This document shows, piece by piece, positions 28,201-42,895 of a stretch of DNA of 64,000 bases; the first letter of the stretch is position 1, and each line of letters starts with the position of its first letter. Below the pieces are notes generated by a model, which was not told the DNA's origin, did not search any database, and saw only the letters and a program-made list of their open reading frames with translations. The position numbers and the translations under genes are program-made. The DNA lies in assembly GCF_050947335.1 (NCBI RefSeq), contig NW_027473327.1, forward strand, positions 2,046,001-2,110,000, read 5' to 3'. This stretch comes from Megachile rotundata (Eukaryota; Arthropoda; Insecta; Hymenoptera; Megachilidae).

Positions 28201-30188
28201 ATTGTATGATTGTGATGGTATGATTGCGATTGTATGATTGTGATTGTATGATTGCGATTGTATGATTGTGATTGTATGATTATGATTGTATCATTGTGAT
28301 TGTATGATTGTGATTGTATGATTATGATTGTGTGGTTGTGACTGTATGATTGTGATGGTATGATTGCGATTGTATGATTGCGATCGTATGATTGTGTTTG
28401 TATGATTATGATTGTATGATTGTGATCGTATGATTGTGATTGTATGATTGCGATTGTATGGTTGTGATTGTATGATTGTGATTGTATGATTGTGATTGTA
28501 TGATTGTGACTGTATGATTGTGATTGTATGATTGTGATTTTGTGATTGCGATTGTATGATTGCGATTGTATGATTGTGATTGTATGATTGTGATTGTATG
28601 ATTGTGATTGTATGACTGTGATTGTATGATTGTGATTGTATGATTGTGATTGTATGATTAGGATTGTGTGATTGTGATAGTATGATTGTGATTGTATGAT
28701 TGTGATTGTATGATTGTGATTGTATGATTGTGATTGTATGATTGTGATTGTATGATTGTGATTGTCTGATTGTGGTTGTATGATTGTGATTGTATGATTG
28801 TGATTGTATGATTGTCATTGTATGATTATGATTGTATGATTGTGATTGCATGATTGTGTTTGTATGATTGAGATTGCATGATTTTGTATGTATGATTTCG
28901 ATTGTATGATTGTGATTGTATGACTGTGATTGTATGATTGTGATTGTGTGATTGCGATTGTATGATTGCGATTGTATGACTGTGATTGTATGATTGTGAC
29001 AGTGCGATTGTGATTGTACGATTGTGATTGTACGATTGTGATTGTATGATTGTGATTGTATGATTATGATGGAATGATTGTGATTGCATGATTGTGATTG
29101 TATGATTGTGATTGCATGATTTTGAATGTATGATTGTGATTGTATGATTGTGATTGTATGATTGCGATTGTATGATTGTGCTAGTATGATTGTGATTGTA
29201 AGATTGTGATTGTATGACTGTGATTGTATGATTGTGATTGTATGATTGTGATGGCATGATTGCGATTGTATGATTGTGATTGTATGATTGCGATTGTATG
29301 ATTGTGATTGTATGATTATGATTGTATCATTGTGATTGTATGATTGTGATTGTATGATTATGATTGTATGGTTGTGACTGTATGATTGTGATGGTATGAT
29401 TGCGGTTGTATGATTGCGATCGTATGATTGTGATTGTATGATTGTGATTGTATGATTGTGATTGTATGATTGTGATTGTGTGATTGCGATTGTATGATTG
29501 CGATTGTATGATTGTGATTGTATGATTGTGATGGTTTGATTGTGATTGTATGATTGCGATATTATGATGGTGATTGTATGATTGTGATTGTATGATTGTG
29601 ATTGTATGATTGTGATTGTATGATTGTGATTGTCTGATTGTGGTTGTATGATTGTGATTGTATGATTGTGATTGTATGATTGTCATTGTATGATTATGAT
29701 TGTATGATTGTGATTGCATGATTGTGATTGTATGATTGAGATTGCATGATTTTGTATGTATGATTATGATTGTATGATTGTGATTGTATGATTGTGATTG
29801 TATGATTGTGATTGTATGATTGTGATTGTATGATTGTGATTGTATGATTGTAATTGTATGATTATGATTGTGTGATTGTGATTGTATGATTATGATTGTA
29901 TGATTGTGATAGTATGATTGTGATTGTAAGATTGTGATTGCATGACTGTGATTGTATGATTGTGATTGTATGATTGTGATTGTATGATTAGGATTGTATG
30001 ATTGTGATAGTATGATTGTGATTGTAAGATTGTGATTGCATGACTGTGATTGTATGATTGTGATTGGATGATTGTGATTGTATGATTAGGATTGTATGAT
30101 TGTGATAGTATGAATGTGATTGTATGATTGTGATTGTATGATTGTGATTGTATGATTGTATTTGGGAGATTGTATTTTGGAGATTGTA

Positions 30189-31064
30189 ATTGTATAATTG
30201 CGATTTTATGATTGTGATTGTATGATTGTGATCGTATGATTGTGATCGTATGATAGTGATTGTATGATTGTGATTGTATGGTTGTGATTGTATGATTGTG
30301 ATTGTATGATTGTAATTGTATGATTATGATTGTATGATTGTGATTGTATGATTGTGATGGTTTGATTGTGATTGTATGATTCCGATATTATGATTGTGAT
30401 TGTATGATTGTGATTGTATGATTGTGGTTGTATGATTGTGATTGTATGATTGTGATTGTATGATTGTGGTTGTATGATTGTGATTGTATGATTGTATTTG
30501 GGAGATTGTGATTGTATGATTGCGATTGTATGATTGTGATTGCGTGATTGTGATTGTATGATTGCGATTGTATGATTGTGATTGTATGGTTGTGATTGTA
30601 TGATTGTGAAGTTATGATTGTGATTGTATGATTGCGGTAGTATGATTGTGATTGTATGATTGTGATTGTATGATTGTGACTGTATGATTGTGATTGTATG
30701 ATTGTGATTGCGTGATTGTGATTGTATGATTGCGATTGTATGATTGTGATTGTACGATTGTGATTGTATGATTGTGATTGTATGATTGTGATTGTATGAT
30801 TGTGATTGTATGATTGTAATTGTATGATTATGATTGTGTGATTGTGATTGTATGATTATGATTGTATGATTGTGATAGTATGATTGTGATTGTAAGATTG
30901 TGATTGCATGACTGTGATTGTATGATTGTGATTGTATGATTGTGATTGTATGATTAGGATTGTATGATTGTGATAGTATGATTGTGATTGTATGATTGTG
31001 ATTGTATGATTGGGATTGTATGATTGTATTTGGGAGATTGTATTTTGGAGATTGTAATTGTAGG
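30189..31064 (+). repeat. A-head segment, copy 5 (inside D copy 1)
   Basis: 876 bp from the TATAATTGCG junction to the block at 31023 ending in TAGG. The GATGG monomer found in other A-heads is GTGAAGTTATG here, and GTGAAGGTATG in copy 6. The change GATG to GAAG therefore predates the D duplication, and the extra G to T change arose afterwards in this copy. Confidence 0.84.
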
Positions 31065-31624
31065 ATTGCGATTGTATGATTGTGATTGTATGATTGTGAT
31101 TGTATGATTGTGATTGTATGATTGTGATTGTATGATTGTAATTGTATGATTGTGATTGTATGATTGTGGTTGTATGATTCTGACGGTATGATTGCGATTG
31201 TATGATTGTGATTGTATGATTGCGATTTTATGATTGTGATTGTATGATTATGATTGTATCATTGTGATTGTATGATTGTGATTGTATGATTATGATTGTA
31301 TGGTTGTGACTGTATGATTGTGATGGTATGATTGCGGTTGTATGATTGCGATCGTATGATTGTGATTGTATGATTATGATTGTATGATTGTGATTGTGTG
31401 ATTGTGATTGTATGATTGTATTTGGGAGATTGTATTTTGGAGATTGTAATTGTATGATTGCGATTGTATGATTGTGATTGTATGATTGCGATTGTATGAT
31501 TGTGATAGTATGATTGTGATTGTATGATTGTGATTGTATGATTGTGATAGTATGATTGTGATTGTATGATTGTGATTGCGTGATTGTGATTGTATGATTG
31601 CGATTGTATGATTGTGATTGTATG

Positions 31625-32880
31625 ATTGTGATTGTATGATTGTGATATTATGATTGTGATATTATGATTGTGATAGTATGACTGTGATTGTATGACTGTG
31701 ATTGTATGATTGTGATTGTATGATTGTGATTGTCTGATTGTGGTTGTATGATTGTGATTGTATGATTGTGATTGTATGATTGTCATTGTATGATTATGAT
31801 TGTATGATTGTGATTGCATGATTGTGATTGCATGATTGTGATAATATGATTGCGAATGTATGATTGTGATTGTATGTCTGTGATTGTATGATTGTGATTG
31901 TATGATTGTGCTAGTATGATTGTGATTGTAAGATTGTGATTGTATGTCTGTGATTGTATGATTGTGATTGTATGATTGTGACTGTATGATTGTGATTGTA
32001 TGATTGCATTTGGGAGATTGTATTTTGGAGATTGTAATTGTATGATTGCGATTGTGTGATTGTGATTGTATGATTGTGATTGTATGATTGTGATTGTATG
32101 ATCGTGATTGTATGATTGTGATATTATGATTGTGATTGTATGATTGTGATTGTATGATTGTGATTGTATGACTGTGATTGTATGATTGTGATTGTGCGAT
32201 TGTGATTGTACGATTGTGATTGTACGATTGTGATTGTATGATTATGATTGTATGATTATGATTGTATGATTGTGATTGCATGATTGTGATTGTATGATTG
32301 TGATAGTATGATTGTGATTGTATGACTGTGATTGTACGACTGTGATTGTATGATTGTGATTGTATGATTGTCATTGTATGATTATGATTGTATGATTGTG
32401 ATTGTATGACTGTGATTGTACGACTGTGATTGTATGATTGTGATTGTATGATTGTCATTGTATGATTATGATTGTATGATTGTGATTGCATGATTGTGAT
32501 TGTATGATTGAGATTGCATGATTGTGATTGTATGATTGAGATTGCATGATTTTGTATGTATGATTGTGATTGTATGATTGTGATTGTATGATTGTGATTG
32601 TATGATTGTGATAGTATGATTGTGATTGTATGATTGTGATTGTATGACTGTGATTGTATGATTGTGACTGTATGATTGTGATTGTATGATTGTGATAGTA
32701 TGATTGTGATTGTATGATTGTGATTGTATGACTGTGATTGTATGATTGTGATTGTGCGATTGTGATTGTACGATTGTGATTGTACGATTGTGATTGTATG
32801 ATTGTGATTGTATGATTATGATGGAATGATTGTGATTGCATGATTGTGATTGTATGATTGTGATTGCATGATTTTGAATG
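31625..32880 (+). repeat. Higher-order segment E, copy 2
   Basis: It has a doubled GATATTATG, then the E order, with a landmark block of GCATTTGGG form at 32003. A TACGACTG/TCATTG run near 32,330-32,470 is locally duplicated, and the GAGATTGCATG pair is doubled near 32,510-32,545; neither doubling appears in copy 4. Confidence 0.8.
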
Positions 32881-33055
32881 TAGGATTGTGATTGTAAGAT
32901 TGTGATTGTATGACTGTGATTGTATGATTGCGATTGTATGATTGTGATTGTATGATTGTGATTGTATAATTGTGATTGTATGATTGTATTTGGGAGATTG
33001 TATTTTGGAGATTGTAATTGTATCATTGCGATTGTATGATTGTGATTGTATGATT

Positions 33056-36000
33056 GTGATTGTATGATTGTGATGGTATGATTGCGATTGTATGATTGTG
33101 ATTGTATGATTGCGATTGTATGATTGTGATTGTATGATTATGATTGTATCATTGTGATTGTATGATTGTGATTGTATGATTATGATTGTGTGGTTGTGAC
33201 TGTATGATTGTGATGGTATGATTGCGATTGTATGATTGCGATCGTATGATTGTGTTTGTATGATTATGATTGTATGATTGTGATTGTATGATTGTGATTG
33301 TATGATTGCGATTGTATGGTTGTGATTGTATGATTGTGATTGTATGATTGTGATTGTATGATTGTGATTGTATGATTGTGACTGTATGATTGTGATTGTA
33401 TGATTGTGATTTTGTGATTGCGATTGTATGATTGCGATTGTGTGATTGTGATTGTATGATTGTGATTGTATGATTGTGATTGTATGACTGTGATTGTATG
33501 ATTGTGATTGTATGATTGTGATTGTATGATTAGGATTGTGTGATTGTGATAGTATGATTGTGATTGTATGATTGTGATTGTATGATTGTGATTGTATGAT
33601 TGTGATTGTATGATTGTGATTGTATGATTGTGATTGTATGATTGTGATTGTATGATTGTATTTGGGAGATTGTATTTTGGAGATTGTAATTGTATGATTG
33701 CGATTGTATGATTATGATTGTATGATTGTGATAGTATGATTGTGATTGTAAGATTGTGATTGCATGACTGTGATTGTATGATTGTGATTGTATGATTAGG
33801 ATTGTATGATTGTGATAGTATGATTGTGATTATATGATTGTGATTGTATGATTGCGATTGTATGATTGTATTTGGGAGATTGTATTTTGGAAATTGTAAT
33901 TGTATGATTGCGATTGTATGATTGTGATTGTATGATTGTGATTGTATGATTGTGATCGTATGATTGTGATCGTATGATTCTGATTGTATGATTGTGATTG
34001 TATGGTTGTGATTGTATGATTGTGATTGTATGATTGTAATTGTATGACTATGATTGTATGATTGTGATTGTATGATTGTGATGATTTGATTGTGATTGTA
34101 TGATTGCGATATTATGATTGTGATTGTATGATTGTGATTGTATGATTGTGGTTGTATGATTGTGATTGTATGATTGTATTTGGGAGATTGTGATTGTATG
34201 ATTGCGATTGTATGATTGTGATTGCGTGATTGTGATTGTATGATTGCGATTGTATGATTGTGATTGAATGGTTGTGATTGTATGATTGTGATGGTATGAT
34301 TGTGATTGTATGATTGCGATAGTATGATTGTGATTGTATGATTGTGATTTTGTGATTGCGATTGTATGATTGCGATTGTATGATTGTGATTGTATGATTG
34401 TGATTGTATGATTGTGATTGTATGACTGTGATTGTATGATTGTGATTGCATGACTGTGATTGTATGATTGTGATTGTATGATTGTGATTGTATGATTAGG
34501 ATTGTATGATTGTGATAGTATGATTGTGATTGTATGATTGTGATTGTATGATTGTGATTGTATGATTGTGATTGTATGATTGTGATTGTATGATTGTATT
34601 TGGGAGATTGTATTTTGGAGATTGTAATTGTATGATTGCGATTGTATGATTATGATTGTATGATTGTGATAGTATGATTGTGATTGTAAGATTGTGATTG
34701 CATGACTGTGATTGTATGATTGTGATTGTATGATTGTGATTGTATGATTAGGATTGTATGATTGTGATAGTATGATTGTGATTGTATGATTGTGATTGTA
34801 TGATTGTGATTGTATGATTGTGATTGTATGATTGTATTTGGGAGATTGTATTTTGGAGATTGTAATTGTATGATTGCGATTGTATGATTGTGATTGTATG
34901 ATTGTGATTGTATGATTGTGATTGTATGATTGTGATTGTATGATTAGGATTGTGTGATTGTGATAGTATGATTGTGATTGTATGATTGTGATTGTATGAT
35001 TGTGATTGTATGATTGTGATTGTATGATTGTGATTGTATGATTGTATTTGGGAGATTGTATTTTGGAGATTGTAATTGTATGATTGCGATTGTATGATTA
35101 TGATTGTATGATTGTGATAGTATGATTGTGATTGTAAGATTGTGATTGCATGACTGTGATTGTATGATTGTGATTGTATGATTGTGATTGTATGATTAGG
35201 ATTGTATGATTGTGATAGTATGATTGTGATTGTATGATTGTGATTGTATGATTGTGATTGTATGACTGTGATTGTATGATTGTGATTGTATGATTGTGAT
35301 TGTATGATTAGGATTGTGTGATTGTGATAGTATGATTGTGATTGTATGATTGTGATTGTATGATTGTGATTGTATGATTGTGATTGTATGATTGTGATTG
35401 TATGATTGTGATTGTATGATTGTGATTGTATGATTGTGATTGTATGATTGTGATTGTATGATTGTGATTGTATGATTGTATTTGGGAGATTGTATTTTGG
35501 AGATTGTAATTGTATGATTGCGATTGTATGATTGTGATTGTATGATTGTGATTGTATGATTGTGATCGTATGATTGTCATCGTATGATTCTGATTGTATG
35601 ATTGCGATTGTATGATTGTGATTGTATGACTGTGATTGTATGATTGTGATTGTATGATTGTGATTGTATGACTGTGATTGTATGATTGTGATTGTGTGAT
35701 TGCGATTGTATGATTGCGATTGTATGATTGTGATTGTATGATTGTGTTTGTATGATTGTATTTGGGAGATTGTATTTTGGAGATTGTAATTGTATGATTG
35801 CGATTGTATGATTGTGATTGTATGATTGTGATTGTATGATTGTGATTGTATGATTGTGATTGTATGACTGTGATTGTATGATTGTGATTGTGCGATTGTG
35901 ATTGTACGATTGTGATTGTACGATTGTGATTGTATGATTGTGATTGTATGATTACGATTGTATGATTGTGATTGTATGATTGTGATGATTTGATTGTGAT

Positions 36001-37224
36001 TGTATGATTGCGATACTATGATTGTGATTGTATGATTGTGATTGTATGATTGTGCTTGTATGATTGTGATTGTATGATTGTATTTGGGAGATCGTGATTG
36101 TATGATTGCGATTGTATGATTGTGATTGCGTGATTGTGATTGTATGATTGCGATTGTATGATTGTGATTGTATGGTTGTGATTGTATGATTGTGATGGTA
36201 TGATTGTGATTGTATGATTGCGATAGTATGATTGTGATTGTATGATTGTGATTGTATGATTGTGGCTGTATGATTGTGATTGTACGATTGTGATTGCATG
36301 ATTGTGATTGTATGATTGAGATTGTACGATTGTGATGGTTTGATTGTGATTGTATGATTGCGATATTATGATTGTGATTGTATGATTGTGGTCGTATGAT
36401 AGTGATTGTATGATTGTATTTGGGAGATTGTGATTGTATGATTGCGATTGTATGATTGTGATTGCGTGATTGTGATTGTATGATTGCGATTGTATGATTG
36501 TGATTGTATGGTTGTGATTGTATGATTGTGATGGTATGATTGTGATTGTATGATTGCGATAGTATGATTGTGATTGTATGATTGTGATTGTATGATTGTG
36601 ACTGTATGATTGTGATTGTATGATTGTGATTGCGTGATTGTGATTGTATGATTGTGATTGCGTGATTGTGATTGTATGATTGTGATTGTATGATTGTGAT
36701 TGTATGATTGTGATTGTATGATTGTGATTGTATGATTGTGATTGTATGATTGTGATTGTATGATTGTGATTGTATGATTGTGATTGTATGATTGTGATTG
36801 TATGATTGTGATTGTATGATTGTATTTGGGAGATTGTATTTTGGAGATTGTAATTGTATGATTGCGATTGTATGATTATGATTGTATGATTGTGATAGTA
36901 TGATTGTGATTGTAAGATTGTGATTGCATGACTGTGATTGTATGATTGTGATTGTATGATTGTGATTGTATGATTAGGATTGTATGATTGTGATAGTATG
37001 ATTGTGATTGTATGATTGTGATTGTATGATTGTGATTGTATGATTGTATTTTGGAGATTGTAATTGTATGATTGCGATTGTATGATTGTGATTGTATGAT
37101 TGTGATTGTATGATTGTGATTGTATGATTAGGATTGTGTGATTGTGATAGTATGATTGTGATTGTATGATTGTGATTGAATGATTGTGATTGTATGATTG
37201 CGATTGTATGATTGTGATTGTATG
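33056..37224 (+). repeat. Satellite region dense in landmark blocks
   Basis: Ten blocks lie between 33655 and 37043 (33655, 33865, 34593, 34831, 35041, 35475, 35755, 36819 and a reduced one at 37043, plus the D-end block just upstream at 32983). Gaps are as short as 210 bp. Two GATGATTTG segments (about 34,081 and 35,984) with solo TTTGGGAG at 34173, 36077 and 36413 are the first of the right-hand type. Long near-consensus runs occur near 35,340-35,475 and 36,660-36,820. No gene is visible. Confidence 0.8.
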
Positions 37225-38260
37225 ATTGTGATTGTATGATTGTGATATTATGATTGTGATATTATGATTGTGATAGTATGACTGTGATTGTATGACTGTG
37301 ATTGTATGATTGTGATTGTATGATTGTGATTGTCTGATTGTGGTTGTATGATTGTGATTGTATGATTGTGATTGTATGATTGTCATTGTATGATTATGAT
37401 TGTATGATTGTGATTGCATGATTGTGATTGCATGATTGTGATAATATGATTGCGAATGTATGATTGTGATTGTATGTCTGTGATTGTATGATTGTGATTG
37501 TATGATTGTGCTAGTATGATTGTGATTGTAAGATTGTGATTGTATGTCTGTGATTGTATGATTGTGATTGTATGATTGTGATTGTATGATTGTGATTGTA
37601 TGATTGTGATTGTATGATAGCATTTGGGAGATTGTATTTTGGAGATTGTAATTGTATGATTGCGATTGTGTGATTGTGATTGTATGATTGTGATTGTATG
37701 ATTGTGGTTGTATGATCGTGATTGTATGATTGTGATATTATGATTGTGATTGTATGATTGTGATTGTATGATTGTGATTGTATGACTGTGATTGTATGAT
37801 TGTGATTGTGCGATTGTGATTGTACGATTGTGATTGTACGATTGTGATTGTATGATTATGATTGTATGATTATGACTGTATGATTGTGATTGCATGATTG
37901 TGATTGTATGATTGTGATAGTATGATTGTGATTGTATGACTGTGATTGTACGACTGTGATTGTATGATTGTGATTGTATGATTGTCATTGTATGATTATG
38001 ATTGTATGATTGTGATTGCATGATTGTGATTGTATGATTGAGATTGCATGATTTTGTATGTATGATTGTGATTGTATGATTGTGATTGTATGATTGTGAT
38101 AGTATGATTGTGATTGTATGATTGTGATTGTATGACTGTGATTGTATGATTGTGACTGTATGATTGTGATTGTATGATTGTGATAGTATGATTGTGATTG
38201 TATGATTGTAATTGTATGACTGTGATTGTATGATTGTGATTGTGCGATTGTGACTGTATG
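37225..38260 (+). repeat. Higher-order segment E, copy 3
   Basis: Doubled GATATTATG, then the full E order. Its internal landmark block is the degenerate ATAGCATTTGGGAG form at 37617. It directly precedes D copy 2, as E copy 1 precedes D copy 1. The repeated unit may therefore be longer than D itself. Confidence 0.8.
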
Positions 38261-39918
38261 ATTGTGATTGTACGATTGTGATTTTGTGATTGCGATTGTA
38301 TGATTGCGATTGTATGATTGTGATTGTATGATTGTGATTGTATGATTGTGATTGTATGACTGTGATTGTATGATTGTGATTGTATGATTGTGATTGTATG
38401 ATTAGGATTGTGTGATTGTGATAGTATGATTGTGATTGTATGATTGTGATTGTATGATTGTGATTGTATGATTGTGATTGTATGATTGTGATTGTCTGAT
38501 TGTGGTTGTATGATTGTGATTGTATGATTGTGATTGTATGATTGTCATTGTATGATTATGATTGTATGATTGTGATTGCATGATTGTGTTTGTATGATTG
38601 AGATTGCATGATTTTGTATGTATGATTTCGATTGTATGATTGTGATTGCATGACTGTGATTGTATGATTGTGATTGTGTGATTGCGATTGTATGATTGCG
38701 ATTGTATGACTGTGATTGTATGATTGTGACAGTGCGATTGTGATTGTACGATTGTGATTGTACGATTGTGATTGTATGATTGTGATTGTATGATTATGAT
38801 GGAATGATTGTGATTGCATGATTGTGATTGTATGATTGTGATTGCATGATTTTGAATGTATGATTGTGATTGTATGATTGTGATTGTATGATTGCGATTG
38901 TATGATTGTGCTAGTATGATTGTGATTGTAAGATTGTGATTGTATGACTGTGATTGTATGATTGTGATTGTATGATTGTGATGGCATGATTGCGATTGTA
39001 TGATTGTGATTGTATGATTGCGATTGTATGATTGTGATTGTATGATTATGATTGTATCATTGTGATTGTATGATTGTGATTGTATGATTATGATTGTATG
39101 GTTGTGACTGTATGATTGTGATGGTATGATTGCGGTTGTATGATTGCGATCGTATGATTGTGATTGTATGATTGTGATTGTATGATTGTGATTGTATGAT
39201 TGTGATTGTGTGATTGCGATTGTATGATTGCGATTGTATGATTGTGATTGTATGATTGTGATGGTTTGATTGTGATTGTATGATTGCGATATTATGATGG
39301 TGATTGTATGATTGTGATTGTATGATTGTGATTGTATGATTGTGATTGTATGATTGTGATTGTCTGATTGTGGTTGTATGATTGTGATTGTATGATTGTG
39401 ATTGTATGATTGTCATTGTATGATTATGATTGTATGATTGTGATTGCATGATTGTGATTGTATGATTGAGATTGCATGATTTTGTATGTATGATTATGAT
39501 TGTATGATTGTGATTGTATGATTGTGATTGTATGATTGTGATTGTATGATTGTGATTGTATGATTGTGATTGTATGATTGTAATTGTATGATTATGATTG
39601 TGTGATTGTGATTGTATGATTATGATTGTATGATTGTGATAGTATGATTGTGATTGTAAGATTGTGATTGCATGACTGTGATTGTATGATTGTGATTGTA
39701 TGATTGTGATTGTATGATTAGGATTGTATGATTGTGATAGTATGATTGTGATTGTAAGATTGTGATTGCATGACTGTGATTGTATGATTGTGATTGGATG
39801 ATTGTGATTGTATGATTAGGATTGTATGATTGTGATAGTATGAATGTGATTGTATGATTGTGATTGTATGATTGTGATTGTATGATTGTATTTGGGAGAT
39901 TGTATTTTGGAGATTGTA

Positions 39919-40794
39919 ATTGTATAATTGCGATTTTATGATTGTGATTGTATGATTGTGATCGTATGATTGTGATCGTATGATAGTGATTGTATGATTG
40001 TGATTGTATGGTTGTGATTGTATGATTGTGATTGTATGATTGTAATTGTATGATTATGATTGTATGATTGTGATTGTATGATTGTGATGGTTTGATTGTG
40101 ATTGTATGATTCCGATATTATGATTGTGATTGTATGATTGTGATTGTATGATTGTGGTTGTATGATTGTGATTGTATGATTGTGATTGTATGATTGTGGT
40201 TGTATGATTGTGATTGTATGATTGTATTTGGGAGATTGTGATTGTATGATTGCGATTGTATGATTGTGATTGCGTGATTGTGATTGTATGATTGCGATTG
40301 TATGATTGTGATTGTATGGTTGTGATTGTATGATTGTGAAGGTATGATTGTGATTGTATGATTGCGGTAGTATGATTGTGATTGTATGATTGTGATTGTA
40401 TGATTGTGACTGTATGATTGTGATTGTATGATTGTGATTGCGTGATTGTGATTGTATGATTGCGATTGTATGATTGTGATTGTACGATTGTGATTGTATG
40501 ATTGTGATTGTATGATTGTGATTGTATGATTGTGATTGTATGATTGTAATTGTATGATTATGATTGTGTGATTGTGATTGTATGATTATGATTGTATGAT
40601 TGTGATAGTATGATTGTGATTGTAAGATTGTGATTGCATGACTGTGATTGTATGATTGTGATTGTATGATTGTGATTGTATGATTAGGATTGTATGATTG
40701 TGATAGTATGATTGTGATTGTATGATTGTGATTGTATGATTGGGATTGTATGATTGTATTTGGGAGATTGTATTTTGGAGATTGTAACTGTAGG
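39919..40794 (+). repeat. A-head segment, copy 6 (inside D copy 2)
   Basis: 876 bp, the same length as copy 5, with the shared GTGAAG variant. The final block has ATTGTAACTGTAGG, a private T to C change. Confidence 0.84.
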
Positions 40795-41344
40795 ATTGCG
40801 ATTGTATGATTGTGATTGTATGATTGTGATTGTATGATTGTGATTGTATGATTGTAATTGTATGATTGTGATTGTATGATTGTGGTTGTATGATTCTGAT
40901 GGTATGATTGCGATTGTATGATTGTGATTGTATGATTGCGATTTTATGATTGTGATTGTATGATTATGATTGTATCATTGTGATTGTATGATTGTGATTG
41001 TATGATTATGATTGTATGGTTGTGACTGTATGATTGTGATGGTATGATTGCGGTTGTATGATTGCGATCGTATGATTGTGATTGTATGATTATGATTGTA
41101 TGATTGTGATTGTGTGATTGTGATTGTATGATTGTATTTGGGAGATTGTATTTTGGAGATTGTAATTGTATGATTGCGATTGTATGATTGTGATTGTATG
41201 ATTGCGATTGTATGATTGTGATAGTATGATTGTGATTGTATGATTGTGATTGTATGATTGTGATAGTATGCTTGTGATTGTATGATTGTGATTGCGTGAT
41301 TGTGATTGTATGATTGCGATTGTATGATTGTGATTGTATGATTG

Positions 41345-42275
41345 TGATTGTATGATTGTGATATTATGATTGTGATATTATGATTGTGATAGTATGACTG
41401 TGATTGTATGACTGTGATTGTATGATTGTGATTGTATGATTGTGATTGTCTGATTGTGGTTGTATGATTGTGATTGTATGATTGTGATTGTATGATTGTC
41501 ATTGTATGATTATGATTGTATGATTGTGATTGCATGATTGTGATTGCATGATTGTGATAATATGATTGCGAATGTATGATTGTGATTGTATGTCTGTGAT
41601 TCTATGATTGTGATTGTATGATTGTGCTAGTATGATTGTGATTGTAAGATTGTGATTGTATGTCTGTGATTGTATGATTGTGATTGTATGATTGTGACTG
41701 TATGATTGTGATTGTATGATTGCATTTGGGAGATTGTATTTTGGAGATTGTAATTGTATGATTGCGATTGTGTGATTGTGATTGTATGATTGTGATTGTA
41801 TGATTGTGATTGTATGATCGTGATTGTATGATTGTGATATTATGATTGTGATTGTATGATTGTGATTGTATGATTGTGATTGTATGACTGTGATTGTATG
41901 ATTGTGATTGTGCGATTGTGATTGTACGATTGTGATTGTACGATTGTGATTGTATGATTATGATTGTATGATTATGATTGTATGATTGTGATTGCATGAT
42001 TGTGATTGTATGATTGTGATAGTATGATTGTGATTGTATGACTGTGATTGTACGACTGTGATTGTATGATTGTGATTGTATGATTGTCATTGTATGATTA
42101 TGATTGTATGATTGTGATTGCATGATTGTGATTGTATGATTGAGATTGCATGATTTTGTATGTATGATTGTGATTGTATGATTGTGATTGTATGATTGTG
42201 ATTGTATGATTGTGATAGTATGATTGTGATTGTATGATTGTGATTGTATGACTGTGATTGTATGATTGTGACTGT
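41345..42275 (+). repeat. Higher-order segment E, copy 4
   Basis: It has a doubled GATATTATG near 41,360-41,390, TCTGATTGTGG near 41,449, GCTAGTATG near 41,625 and a GCATTTGGG block at 41719. A private TATGCTTG monomer lies just upstream near 41,270. Confidence 0.8.
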
Positions 42276-42279
42276 ATGG

Positions 42280-42895
42280 TTGTGATTGTCTGATTGTGGT
42301 TGTATGATTGTGATTGTATGATTGTGATTGTATGATTGTCACTGTATGATTATGATTGTATGATTGTGATTGCATGATTGTGATTGCATGGTTGTGATAA
42401 TATGATTGCGAATGTATGATTGTGATTGTATGTCTGTGATTGTATGATTGTGATTGTATGATTGTGCTAGTATGATTGTGATTGTAAGATTGTGATTGTA
42501 TGTCTGTGATTGTATGATTGTGATTGTATGATTGTGATTGTATGATCGTGATTGTATGATTGTGATATTATGATTGTGATTGTATGATTGTGATTGTATG
42601 ATTGTGATTGTATGACTGTGATTGTATGATTGTGATTGTGCGATTGTGATTGTACGATTGTGATTGTACGATTGTGATTGTATGATTATGATTGTATGAT
42701 TATGATTGTATGATTGTGATTGCATGATTGTGATTGTATGATTGTGATAGTATGATTGTGATTGTATGACTGTGATTGTACGACTGTGATTGTATGATTG
42801 TGATTGTATGATTGTCATTGTATGATTATGATTGTATGATTGTGATTGCATGATTGTGATTGTATGATTGAGATTGCATGATTTTGTATGTATGA
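42280..42895 (+). repeat. Extra partial E copy: about 616 bp gained within D copy 2
   Basis: This repeats the part of E copy 4 that begins at TCTGATTGTGG: the mark moves from about 41,449 to 42,289, an offset of 840 bp or 60 units. The later TACGACTG mark is offset by only 728 bp (42051 to 42779), because 112 bp including the GCATTTGGG block are missing. The net gain relative to D copy 1 is 616 bp, or 44 units. Confidence 0.78.

Larger units (their letters stand above)
28531..33055 (+). repeat. Large duplication D, first copy
   Basis: This segment contains a C copy (GCTAGTATG at 29181), A-head copy 5 (30189-31064) and E copy 2 (about 31.63-32.88 kb). It ends with a GTAGG variant (32877), TATAATTG and TATCATTGCG near 33,020. 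The same order recurs at 38,275-43,410. The offset is 9,730 bp (695 units) from about 28.8 to 31.1 kb, 9,744 at the extreme left, 9,716 after one unit is lost, and 10,346 at the right end after a 616-bp gain in copy 2. A private GTGAAG monomer is shared by both (about 30,607 and 40,337). Confidence 0.86.

Noticed and set aside
3358..41070. CGATCG palindromes in GCGATCGTATG monomers as a regulatory or origin site
   Set aside because: They occur once per C-type segment as a combination of two common substitutions, and their distribution is explained by duplication of that segment.
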